DNA of 10,621 nucleotides from NCBI GenBank assembly GCA_910592005.1, contig CAJVPP010003835.1, positions 1 through 10,621 on the forward strand, written 5' to 3'. Origin of the DNA: Funneliformis mosseae. Its lineage: Eukaryota > Glomeromycota > Glomeromycetes > Glomerales > Glomeraceae. Below are positions 1 through 8,170 of this stretch, one piece after another; position 1 is the first letter of the stretch; each line of letters starts with the position of its first letter. The notes under the pieces were generated by a model. The model had not been told where the DNA came from. It searched no databases and was given only the letters and a program-made list of their open reading frames with translations. Position numbers and translations under genes: made by a program.

Positions 1-805
1 AGCCTCCTCTCAAATGCTGTAATAAATATTTGCAACCATTGTAAATCCTGAATATAATCGGTAGAGCTGATTCCCCCCTTCGGCACAAGCAGACGGCGAA
101 TGTTTCTATCTTTTCTTTAAATTTTAATTATTGTGTACTGTACATGTATATGTGTTATATACAGTATATTACATTTAATTAATAAAAAAAATTTATTAAA
201 TTATTTATTTAAGCAATAATCTCATTTTTTTTTAGATACAAAAAAAAGATTTATTATTTCTTTTTTTCACAAAATCTACGCTATATAATTGAATGGAAGT
301 TAGTTTCTGCGTGAGAATGAAACTTGCATACAAATTTTTTTATTTGGTACTCACATCTAAAATTTCAAGAAAACAGACCAGCTTTATAATAAGGTTCATA
401 TATGTTTGTGAATCCATGTGCATGTATAGACAACTGTATACACACCTACAAGTGACACGCAGTCGAGTTCTATATACTGTAAATAAATGGAAATAAAGTC
501 AAATTTCAAAATGTTTCATAAATTGAAGAAAAAATAGGTTTTATACGGATGAACATAGAATTTTTAAATGAGCGCATTAGTTGTCACACAGGGGACGCAA
601 AAAAATCTTTTATTAACAAATTTCTCTTAAATTTCAAGTATCTTTCTAACATGAAGCGAGACATTTAATTCTATTCTCTTTATTGCTTCATTTCAGCTCC
701 ATTATAAAATATATACTCTGTTCAACATTACGTTGAACTGATAAAACAAGTATATTATCAGCTTTCCATTTTCTGCCCCGTCCACCCAACAAATAATATT
801 ATAAT
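1..805. other. AT-rich intergenic region, no supported gene
   Basis: No convincing gene is seen on either strand. The stretch holds poly(A)/poly(T) tracts around 185-270 and three TACTGTA/TACAGTA copies (136-142, 160-166, 475-481). A perfect 7-bp inverted repeat (GTTCAAC, 5-nt loop, GTTGAAC) lies at 720-738. A 67-codon ATG frame at 293-496 (+) has no recognisable domain and looks like chance openness, although a TATA-like CTATATAA lies just before it. The first 120 bases are less AT-rich but match nothing I recognise. Confidence 0.6.
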
Positions 806-1054
806 TCATGAAGTGAAATAACGTACGCTACTACCTTTCCTAGCCATTACAACATCTAATGTTTTTATGTCAAAACCATTATAATCATTTTCGTTTCAAC
901 GTCCCGCAAGTTTGTATGGTTGACTTTCCCTTCATAGGTCTCAAGTTGCGATCTTATGATTCTTTCTGCTAGTTCGTGGTTTGGCCTTTCCATTATTGGC
1001 TGGATGAATAATTAAACTGATTATGAGTAACAGAAGCAAAATAGTAGTCCTCAT
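806..1054 (-). pseudogene. Possible decayed small secreted-protein gene
   Basis: An ATG at 1054 opens a 37-codon frame to a TGA at 941. It starts MRTTILLLLLIISLII followed by HPANNGKA, which has the layout of a secretory signal peptide: short polar start, a hydrophobic core of about 12 residues, then a polar region. A second frame overlaps it from an ATG at 993 to a stop at 865; it begins MERPNHELAERIIRSQLETY and is charged and protein-like. From about 895 to the TGA at 806 the first frame opens again and contains GFDIKTLDVVMARKGSS. Two compensating indels would join the three segments into one secreted polypeptide of roughly 80 residues. No intron that would do the same is obvious, because the only GT...AG pair tried is about 36 bp. 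The putative mature part has few or no cysteines, unlike many effectors. I do not recognise the family. It could be a pseudogene, an assembly artefact with indels, or chance. Confidence 0.35.
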
Positions 1055-2249
1055 GTGTGTGCCTAAACCCCAATCAAAGTTTTTTACAACGATCGCTCTT
1101 CATAAAGAACAAGATCAGTAATCCAAGCCAACCGAGGTGTCTGAGTATACTCACCATACTCTCTTCATTATGTAGAACAACAAAAATAGTGCCAGCAACT
1201 GATGAAGCTACCTGATAAAAGAGTTCGTCATCGAAACCGTCGAAAGATAAAAAAATAAAAAAGTAAAGTTCACATTTTTTTATAGAAATAGAAAAAGACA
1301 ATAAAAGAAAATATTTATCACGAAAATATTTTTAAAAAAAAAGTGGACTTGGAAAAAAAGCAGTCAAAACGGTTTGCATAACGATCTATAAATTACGCCA
1401 TTGTGGTTAATTTTACGCGTCGCGTCGTGTATTATTTGTTTATCTTTTGTATTTATTTCATTAATTTATTAAGCTTTTTTATATTTATTGATATTATATA
1501 AGAATTTTTACTATACAGAAAAACTTATTGGCCTAAAATAAAAATAAAACCTCATGATAAAAAATATTGATTATAAAAAAAATCTTCCATGTACTGTATG
1601 TATGTAATAAATTCATATAAAAAATAGGAAAACTACTGAAACATTTATATTCTCAAACATAGAGAAAGTCTTAAAAAAAATACCTCAAAAGATTTTTTGG
1701 CTTCCAATAACTGTTTCTAACATTTAGTCTCCAAATTTTTTTATTTTTTATTTTTATTTATTTTTTTATAATTTCCTCCCTTGTTCTCATATTTTTTTTA
1801 TTTTTATTTTTAGCAAATGTATGGAGTTATTGTATCGTACAATGATAAAAAAAAAAAAATACTACCAAACTACCAAATAAATGAGTCAATGACGTGGTAT
1901 GGTTCTTTCTTTTTTCTTTTAAAGGTACTGTATATTAGGGAGATGAAAATATAACATTATATGATAATACTATGATAATATTTTGTTATTGTTACAAAGG
2001 AGAAGTAATTATTGCTATTAATAACGCTTCAGGTTAGAATTAAAAATTATTCGCTATTGTAATTGTTTTGTTGATGATTGATTATGATTAAATCCATTAT
2101 ATTTAAAAGGTTTAATGCCGACTGGTATCTGTTCAAAAATTATGGGTAACAATTAATGCCAAAGAATTACATTTGAACGTAATTTACAGGAACATCCTTT
2201 ATGTTCTGAAGAATTTTTCAATAAAATCCAAACAAGCAATTATAGTATT
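1055..2249. other. AT-rich intergenic region, no supported gene
   Basis: No gene is supported. Low-complexity T/A sequence dominates. A CpG-dense patch, ACGCGTCGCGTCGTG at 1415-1429, stands out against the AT-rich background. Two TACTGTA copies occur at 1592-1598 and 1926-1932. A 75-codon frame on the minus strand at 1074-1301 is hydrophobic at its end but resembles nothing known. A 34-codon open stretch on the plus strand at 2157-2258 is too short to stand on its own. Confidence 0.6.
1735..1815. repeat. Low-complexity T-rich tract (TTTTTA-like)
   Basis: An irregular run of T tracts broken by single A bases extends over about 80 bases. It has no coding capacity and is a simple low-complexity repeat. 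Confidence 0.8.
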
Positions 2250-2800
2250 AATTTAACTTAGGACGACGAGCCCGAGTAGGATTTCTAGATTAGTTTCGGT
2301 TCAATTCTAAACATCGGGTTGCCGGTATTAGACCTGGAATCGTCTCAAACCAAGCTAACAAAACTAATAAACTTAATATCACAATTATCTCAAAGGCCTT
2401 TCCTAAGAGAAATTAACGATTAACTAACAAAACAATTTATTATCACAATTCTCTTGTGTAGTAGGTTATCACGATCAATCCTATGATGAAGACAAGAAGA
2501 AGGTTGAAAGTGTAAAGTAGTAACTTTATTAAAACCGTAGAGTTATTAGTCTAGTCCCAAGACTTATTCAGAAAACTATCTGATCGAACTCTCTTCGAAC
2601 TCTGTCAACTCAAGGTCAACTTACAGGTCTATTTATATAAAATTGTTAACTATTACTATACTACGCTTTTTGATAATGATATTCAGCGCAGTTAAGGATC
2701 ATTTGAGGCGTAGCATGATCTGCGGGTTACCAAATAAATTCAAGATTTCCAAAGAAAATTGCGTGTTAAAATCGTTTGATGTTTAGCATATTTTTGTCAA
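2250..2800 (-). mobile_element. Possible solo LTR of a retrotransposon
   Basis: This block has a more even base composition than its surroundings. Read on the minus strand it has the order expected of an LTR: a TATA box (TATATAAATAG, about 2629-2639), then about 110 bp further on an AATAAA polyadenylation signal (plus-strand 2525-2530), then a further 250 bp without further signals. That matches U3, R and U5. I could not define terminal TG/CA ends, a target-site duplication, a primer-binding site or a second copy in the window, so the borders are approximate. If correct it would be a solo or truncated LTR. It could also be another kind of dispersed noncoding repeat or an old gene fragment. 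Confidence 0.35.
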
Positions 2801-2886
2801 ATAAAGACCAGGAGATCGGAAGCAATAAGATTAACCATAGCACATAACACAAAAATGGAGTCAGTACAAAAATAAAAGGGTTAGGT

Positions 2887-3030
2887 CTAATGCAGATAAT
2901 TAGGAAAGAAACCTTGATGATCTAAATTAATAAGCTGTGAACCGGAATCAGTTGAATCTTCAAGACACATAAGTGTTAAGTTCTGCTAATTATCATCTCC
3001 AGTGGGACTAAATCTTGATTCTTTTGAATA
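2887..3030 (-). pseudogene. Short protein-like remnant, family unknown
   Basis: On the minus strand one frame runs from 3030 to a TAG at 2887-2889, interrupted by one TAG at 2986-2988. The first part reads YSKESRFSPTGDDN; the second, 32 codons, contains LMCLEDSTDSGSQLINLDHQ. The mix of polar residues and glycine looks like real coding sequence rather than the K/N/I/F-rich translation usual for AT-rich noncoding DNA here. It lies on the same strand as the LTR-like block and upstream of it in reading direction, so it could be the tail of a retroelement ORF or an unrelated gene scrap. I do not recognise it, and chance cannot be excluded at this length. Confidence 0.25.
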
Positions 3031-3147
3031 CTATTTCGTTATTGATATATTAAAATGATATTATACTTTGAATAAGTTTCATGAGTCATGATCAAAACAT
3101 CACCATCATCTAAATAAAATTTAAAAATTTATACTTCCAAAAATTAT

Positions 3148-3162
3148 TTTATTAATTTTATT
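3148..3162 (-). terminator. Candidate polyadenylation signals of the minus-strand BTB gene
   Basis: Two AATAAA hexamers on the minus strand (plus-strand TTTATT at 3148-3153 and 3157-3162) lie about 100 bp past the stop codon of the minus-strand BTB-BACK-TLDc gene. Position and sequence fit a 3' end-forming region. In such AT-rich DNA the hexamer is common, so this is only a candidate. Confidence 0.4.
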
Positions 3163-3258
3163 AATTATAAACAACTACAAAGCCTTAACAGGTAAATGAT
3201 TTAAATTGAAAAAATAAATAATTTTATCAATACAATTTCTTACATTACCTTTACAACA

Positions 3259-4760
3259 TTATTTCCAAATCGGTCTAAATAACTCAATGTCTTCAACTTG
3301 ATAAGCTGATTCTTGTTTTAGCACTCTTTCTTTAAAACTAATTTGTTTACAATTTATACTTAAATTTTCGAAATTTATGGTCAAATCACCATGTGCAAAC
3401 ACAAGTTGGGTGTTAAAATCATATAACCCATTATATAAATTCTTGAAAAGCCCATCAATCTTTTTACAAGATTTAATATTCTGATCGAAATTGAATAAAA
3501 AACTTCCACTTTCATCATTACAATTAGTTGAAAAGTAATAAAAATAATTACTATAACCACCAATGATCTTGTCAGAATTCTTTAATTTAACTACAAGGAT
3601 TGTAGAACATTTTAATTTTTTATACTTTTCTCTAAATGATTTCAGGTTCAATCCATCTTGACTTCCTCTATAAATTAAAGAAAAGGTGTACGGGTTGTTC
3701 TTTGGTATTAAAAGATTTATATCATCATCAGGTTTTCCTCCATCAATCCAATTGGATACGATGGCGGCTTGCTTTGAATTTATAATAACAGAGTCAATAA
3801 ATCCTCTCCTTGGTCCACTTGGCATCCCAATTTTTGTTTCTGCTCCAATTAAATGATAAGCCATTATGTCCTCGTAAATTTCATGAGGAATAATAATCTT
3901 GTAAGGCCTAATCTTTTCATAAAAGTCATCTGAACTGATCTCTCGGAATCTAATCAATGGTATCAAACCATCCAAAGTACTCCTTAATTCCTCGATATCT
4001 TCACCGTTCCATTTTGTTATGTCTCTTTTAGACAATAACACTTTCGTATGTTCTATTCCCCATCTCATCAGAAATTCCCAAACATCATCTTCCTCAATAT
4101 ATAAATTATCTAAATTTAATATCAAGGAAAGAATTCTTTTATTTAATTTTAACGAATCTCTAGTGCTGAGGTATATATTAGCCTCAACACATATATATGA
4201 TGTACAAAAATTTTGAAGGTTACGACAATATTCTAATTTAAATATGCTATTTACCACTGTGGAAAAGTTATTTAATAGCCACGCCTTATGTTTCTCTACG
4301 AGATATTCTTGAACATAAGAAACTACTTCGGGGAAATGTAACTTTGAAGATGCAATCAACAGTCCAAACGTGTCCTCCCCCGAAGTTGACTCCAAATCAA
4401 TGATTCCCGTATATATATACCTAAAAGTGACGTTAGCGTTAGTAATGTCATAAAATGATTAAGAGTAAAGGTTTAAAGAAATTTTCATTACCTTAATATC
4501 TTGGAAAAGACGGTCGGCGTAATATTTGTAATGCGTAAGACAACCATACTTGGGTCTCGTTTCATAATTCCTTCTTTGGTTTCTAATAGGATTTGTTTAA
4601 AATATTCGGATCTCGCATATAATATAATTGAATGGGCCTTAAATATTTTTATACTATTATCCTCCCCCGTTACTTCTATCGTAATGTCTGAATTAAAATC
4701 TGGGTTTTCTAATAAATATGAAAAATCATTAGATAAATATGATAAAAATTCTATAGCCAT
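3259..4760 (-). CDS. BTB/POZ-BACK-TLDc domain protein (476 aa, two exons)
   Basis: Exon 1 is 4760-4492 and exon 2 is 4420-3259, joined across a 71-bp GT...AG intron. Together they give 1431 nt, exactly 477 codons with the TAA stop. The start MAIEFLSYLSNDFSYLLENP and the spacing to the BTB domain fit the family. Residues about 20-115 are a BTB/POZ domain, with FKAHSIILYARSEYF and, right after the splice, YIYTG. Residues about 105-250 are a BACK region ending in LIPLIRFREIS and FYEKIRPY. From about residue 299 to the end is a TLDc domain (DSVIINSKQAAIVSNWI, FSLIYRGSQDG). In known families BTB-BACK proteins dimerise and can recruit substrates to Cullin-3 ubiquitin ligases, and TLDc proteins protect against oxidative stress or bind the V-ATPase. 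A cytoplasmic adaptor role is therefore inferred, not shown. No signal peptide or membrane segment is visible. The usual TLDc GGYNPLxW motif is degraded to GGYSNYFYYF (residues 377-386), unlike in the neighbouring paralogue. The gene is divergently oriented to that paralogue. Confidence 0.92.
4421..4491 (-). other. Intron of the minus-strand BTB gene
   Basis: A 71-bp phase-2 intron with donor AG|GTAATG and acceptor CACTTTTAG|G. Without splicing the frame ends immediately at TAA (plus-strand 4488-4490). Splicing restores ...KILR-YIYTG, the conserved end of the BTB domain. The paralogue on the plus strand has its intron at the same codon and phase. Confidence 0.93.
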
Positions 4761-5189
4761 ATTTTTTATATAAATTGTTTTTTTTTTAATTTTCTTTTTA
4801 ATTTTTTTTTAATTATTTTTTTTTTTTTTTGTGTCGAGAATTTAAAATATGAAAAATATGAAGCAAAAAATAATTCTTTATAAATATTGTCTCGTGCTTT
4901 TAATTTGCAGCCTTGTGTAACGCGGTACGACGTTGTGCTAAATTTAATATAAGTTTGTGGTTAGTAATTTTATAAAGTTATCGATCGCACCTTTCCAAAT
5001 TCAAACAAGTTTTCCTGTACGCATTGTTTTAAAACGAAAAAAAAAATACTTGGAGTATCATCTAATTTTGGAAATGATGCTTTTCCCTATTTTGAATTTT
5101 TATTTGTACCACACTTGTATGTACTCAATATTTAATTTTTTTTTTTTTTTTGCTTTTTCTCAAAAAAATTTTTTTTTTTTTTTAAAGAA
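4761..5189. promoter_or_regulatory. Shared divergent promoter region of the two BTB genes
   Basis: This 429-bp region separates the two start codons and must contain both promoters. Long poly(dA:dT) tracts sit close to each start: a T15 run at 4816-4830 with more T-rich sequence up to 4770 on one side, and T16 (5136-5151) and T15 (5169-5183) on the other. Such tracts are known to exclude nucleosomes in fungal promoters. Between them, at about 4919-4936, is a CpG-rich patch (ACGCGGTACGACGTTGTG) that contrasts with the AT-rich background and could be a shared activator site. TATA-like TTTATAAATA lies near 4878. The function is inferred from position and composition. Confidence 0.6.
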
Positions 5190-6683
5190 ATGAACGTTGT
5201 AACGAATTTTTATCAAACGCTTTCGAATGACTTGGAAAAATTGATCGAAAACGTAAATGAAAGTAAGGTCGTTAATATCAAAGTTGGGAATTATCCTAAT
5301 GAGAATAATTTTCGAGCGCATTCGAATATCTTGATCGTTCGCTCCCCATTTTTTAGGGATACCCTTTTGAGGCAAAATGTCGTTGGTAAAAATAATGTTA
5401 TCGATGTTAGAATTCAGGAAATTGATTTTAAAACTTTTCCAATCATTCTTCAGTAAGTCATTGTTGTTTGCATTCTTAGAAATTTTAATCCATTTCTTGA
5501 ATTTTTTTTTTTTCCTTTTTTTTTAAAAAAAAGGTACATTTATACGGGAGTTGTGAATCTGTCAAATGTGACCGAACAAGGGAAAGAGGTATTGGATATG
5601 TTGCTTGGAGCAACTTTATTACAACTTGAAGAATTATCATATCATTTACAGGATTATTTAATTTCTAAATATTCGGATTGGGTTAGACAAAATTATTATC
5701 AAATCCTAACAAAAACATTTGAAAAGAGAGAAAGATACGTAAAACTTTGGGATTACTGTATGCAAGGGATTTGCGAGGATCCAAAGGCATTATTTTCTTC
5801 AGAAGAATTCATCAAATTGGACAAGGATATTTTGTTCGCGATCTTGAATCAAGAAACATTACAATGCGAAGAATTAATCATTTGGGAAGCATTAATTAAA
5901 TGGGGCATTGCACAATCCCCTACGATATCCAAAAAAACTTCCGCAACTAGTTTTGATACGACCGATTGGACAGATGAAGAATTTATAACTTTAAAAGGAA
6001 TCATTGAAAAATTCATCCCGTGCATTCATTTCTTTGAAATAAGTTCAAATGATTTTTATAATAAGGTTAGACCGTTTAGACAAACGTTGACACCAGAATT
6101 ATTTGATGAAGTACTGGGTTATCACATGAAGGAAAAAAAACCTAAATTATGGCCAAGGTTAGGTAAAGTGGATTCCGTTATCATCAAATCAAAGCAAGCA
6201 ACGGCTATAAGTAATTTAATTAAAAATTATGAACTCTCATCACAAAGTGGCACCAAAAAATGTTCACTGTCCCTTTTATATAGAGCTGATAGAGATGGAT
6301 TTAATTCTGGTATATTTCGCAATCAATGTAATGATCAAGGTGCTAGTTTAGCTTTGATTAAATTGAGTAATGGGAAAATTGTTGGTGGTTATAATCCTTT
6401 GGGTTGGATGAAGGTTGATCCTAAAGACAGGACAGATTACTCTAAATCCTTTTTATTTTCTTTTGAACCTAATTTAGAGGTTAGATCATTGAAAAGTGTT
6501 GGGGTTAAGAATCCTAGTTTAGCTTTTGATAATCAAACTCAAGCTCTTCATTTTGGCACTACCGATTTGATCATTAATGGTCAAAATGGTAGTTGCGTCG
6601 CTAGAGATTTTCAAAGTCCTATCGTTAATACTCGATCTTTTACGGTTGAAAATATTGAAGTTTTTGCTGTAAAGAGAAAGTGA
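5190..6683 (+). CDS. BTB/POZ-BACK-TLDc domain protein (470 aa, two exons)
   Basis: Exon 1 is 5190-5452 and exon 2 is 5534-6683, joined across an 81-bp GTAAGT...AG intron. The sum is 1413 nt, 471 codons with the TGA stop. The ATG start (MNVVTNFYQTLSNDLEKLIE) lies 20-odd residues before the BTB core, as in its paralogue. Residues about 22-110 form the BTB/POZ domain (FRAHSNILIVRSPFF, then YIYTG after the splice). Residues about 105-260 form the BACK region (LLQLEELSYHLQDYLI to FIPCIHFFEIS and FYNKVRPFRQ). From about residue 300 to 468 is a TLDc domain with DSVIIKSKQATAISNLI, LLYRADRDGF, a well-kept GGYNPLGW (372-379) and SFLFSFEPN. By family knowledge it may be a Cullin-3 adaptor with a TLDc module linked to stress or V-ATPase functions; its substrate is unknown. 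It has no signal peptide or membrane segment. It is a paralogue of the divergently oriented minus-strand gene, with clearly diverged sequence but the same domain order and intron position. All key motifs look intact. Confidence 0.94.
5453..5533 (+). other. Intron of the plus-strand BTB gene
   Basis: An 81-bp phase-2 intron with a consensus donor CA|GTAAGT and acceptor AAAAAG|GTAC, rich in T near its 3' end. Unspliced, the frame stops at TAA right after the exon. Spliced, it gives ...IILQ-YIYTG. An A-run lies directly before the AG acceptor, so the pyrimidine tract is displaced a few bases upstream. Confidence 0.93.
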
Positions 6684-6690
6684 CAATATT

Positions 6691-6696
6691 AATAAA
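6691..6696 (+). terminator. Candidate polyadenylation signal of the plus-strand BTB gene
   Basis: AATAAA begins 8 bases after the TGA stop of the plus-strand BTB gene. The position would give a very short 3' UTR. It is a plausible signal, but AATAAA-like hexamers are frequent in this sequence. Confidence 0.4.
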
Positions 6697-6932
6697 AATT
6701 AGGATCAGAATAATAATATACTGTTTTGCATGTACTGTACAACCATAAATCGATGATCCATATCGATATATAAATTTCTAAAGTCACATCCTAACTACAT
6801 TGCATGCTCAGAACCTAGGATCTATATGATGGCTATCGGGTTTAAAGCAATGAAATTATAATAAGCTATACATGTAAGTCTTCATAATAACATTCCGTTA
6901 TGGCATTCCGAGGGACTAAACTAGATACTTAA
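6697..6932. other. Intergenic sequence, no feature seen
   Basis: This is the downstream flank of the plus-strand BTB gene. It contains one TACTGTA copy (6733-6739) within TGTACTGTAC, and CGAT-rich short palindromes near 6750-6770. No gene or RNA is supported. Confidence 0.5.
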
Positions 6933-7060
6933 GATACATCCTATCAAAATGAATATCCAGAAAATGTGGATAATGTCCAGAAATCATCGGGACCATCTGA
7001 AGATGTGCCAAAGCCTGCACGCTTCGTAACATGTGTTGTTTCAGTTTATAGCACGTTACC

Positions 7061-7083
7061 AGGCCAGGCGGGTGGCCTTTTTT
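7061..7083 (+). repeat. GC-rich hairpin followed by a T run
   Basis: AGGCCA and TGGCCT form a perfect 6-bp stem around a GGCGGG loop (7067-7072), followed by T to 7083. The shape resembles a bacterial intrinsic terminator or the T-run end of a Pol III transcript, but in this fungal context neither function can be claimed. Confidence 0.6.
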
Positions 7084-7183
7084 CACAAAGAATTAGACAA
7101 TATAAAATAAAATAATTGATCATTGGAATTCAGGAAGAAGTAAATCGACGATAGTATTTTAGTTTACACCAATGATTTGATAA

Positions 7184-7236
7184 GCCTCCGCCTGTTGGAT
7201 TACCAGCGTCCGAAGGTACTTGTCTTCTACGGAGGC
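7184..7236. repeat. 7-bp inverted repeat GCCTCCG/CGGAGGC
   Basis: The arms at 7184-7190 and 7230-7236 are perfect inverse complements 39 nt apart, inside the GC-richer repeat-like block. They could fold as a stem in RNA or be an internal part of a transposon. Confidence 0.55.
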
Positions 7237-7507
7237 GCAATCGATCTAATAGGAAAAGCAAGGCGTTCAGATAAAGGAGCAATTGACCATCACTGATTCT
7301 AACGCTATTATAGATAAAGCAATCGTGTAACCACGTTCAATATATTTAACTTATTACATTTTGCAAACAAATTTAACGTTAATCAAACAAAATTTCGTTG
7401 TTTCGTGAAAACGTTTGTCTAGAAGTATTATGAATTCAGCTAACTTTTTAGGTAATATAATTTATATATTATATCAAGTTCTAAAGCCAGAAGTTGCCGA
7501 TTAATGA

Positions 7508-7822
7508 CTATGAGAGATGGAGGACTGAATCAATGAGTAATAGATCATTTTGATAAAGCTATCTCTTTGCATTATTGGCTTGCGTAATGTTGCAACATCT
7601 CTGCTCATTAGCGAGTCCCTTGGAAGAATTCACTACAAGTTCTACCTAAAGTTTAAACAAATTCTTCTTAATTCTAGCAGCTTTTTTTATCTTCTCTTCA
7701 CAAACTAAGATATCATATAATGAGTCATTATGAGTGTCTGCTAATGAAATTCTTGTCTCAAATAAATTAGTTCTCTTTACACTAGCTCCGATTAATCTGA
7801 CCAGTGTTCGGTCATTGACCAT
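7508..7822 (-). pseudogene. Possible decayed ORF with 58-codon intact first part
   Basis: An ATG at 7822 (minus strand) opens 58 codons to a TAG at 7646-7648. The start is MVNDRTLVRLIGASVKRTNL, and DILVCEEKIKKAARIKKN lies near the end. The same frame then stays open for 28 codons (VELVVNSSKGLANEQRCCN), hits TAG at 7559-7561, and continues open to TAG at 7508-7510. Three stops in about 105 codons is clearly fewer than expected by chance in DNA of this composition, and the composition is protein-like with many charged residues. An in-frame TAA lies a few codons upstream of the ATG, so the ORF does not extend that way without an intron. I recognise no family. It may be a degraded transposon or host gene, or the first 58 codons may be a real short protein. 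Confidence 0.35.
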
Positions 7823-8170
7823 ATAAAGGATTTATCTAATCCTTTGTAATTATCCTAAACCCCAAATGATAAATCAAAATGTCATTTGAATCATTTGTCA
7901 TTTAGTCATCTGCTATTAAACAACAAAATAAAGATTTTCGCAACAATCGAAATTTCATTATTAAATCTCTTTTCAGGTTGGATCACTTTTGCAAATATAA
8001 GGTAAGGTTTTTCTTGATATTTATGTCTATTTTTCTTATTTTATTTTAATCTCTCTGGGCGCAGCATTTGAATAATTTCTTTAATTTATTAGGATTTGCT
8101 TTTTTTTAGGTTTCTCTTTCATGTTAGATCCCTTCTATAAATATGAGTGAGTTAAGTTTTTGTTACTTCT

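Larger units (their letters stand above)
6933..7310. repeat. Possible dispersed repeat or transposon fragment with hairpins
   Basis: This block is clearly less AT-rich than its flanks and is open in several frames on both strands. On the plus strand 6933-7110 has about 58 codons without a stop and without an ATG (includes KSSGPSEDVPKPARFVTC). On the minus strand the same DNA is also open (contains GHPPGLVTCYKLKQHM), as is a further minus-strand stretch near 7140-7280 (contains PSDAGNPTGGGLSNHWCK). It carries two inverted repeats, at 7061-7078 and 7184-7236. Openness in overlapping frames with no start codon fits a structured noncoding repeat or a transposon scrap better than a gene. Its repeat nature is inferred, because only one copy is in this window. 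Confidence 0.4.

Noticed and set aside
293..496. 67-codon plus-strand ORF starting at ATG, with a TATA-like sequence just upstream
   Set aside because: The translation has no domain, signal peptide or protein-like composition I can recognise, and one such ORF is expected by chance in this amount of DNA.
1074..1301. 75-codon minus-strand ORF with a hydrophobic C-terminal part
   Set aside because: No recognisable motif; the hydrophobicity follows from T-rich codons, and the frame does not join the signal-peptide frame downstream.
2157..2258. 34-codon plus-strand open stretch with ERNLQEHPLCSEEF
   Set aside because: Looks somewhat protein-like but is short, has no ATG start and is flanked by stops; chance is a sufficient explanation.
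4501..5375. Long open frames antisense to the first exons of the BTB genes and through the shared promoter
   Set aside because: They mirror coding sequence or run through T tracts and have no domain of their own.
5190..5456. Stand-alone short BTB protein ending at the TAA after exon 1 (and the equivalent at 4488-4760)
   Set aside because: In both genes a good GT donor overlaps the apparent stop, and splicing restores the conserved YIYTG with a long BACK-TLDc continuation.
7061..7083. Intrinsic bacterial terminator or horizontally acquired bacterial DNA
   Set aside because: The hairpin plus T run has the right shape, but the spliced genes and composition show a eukaryotic genome and no bacterial gene is nearby.
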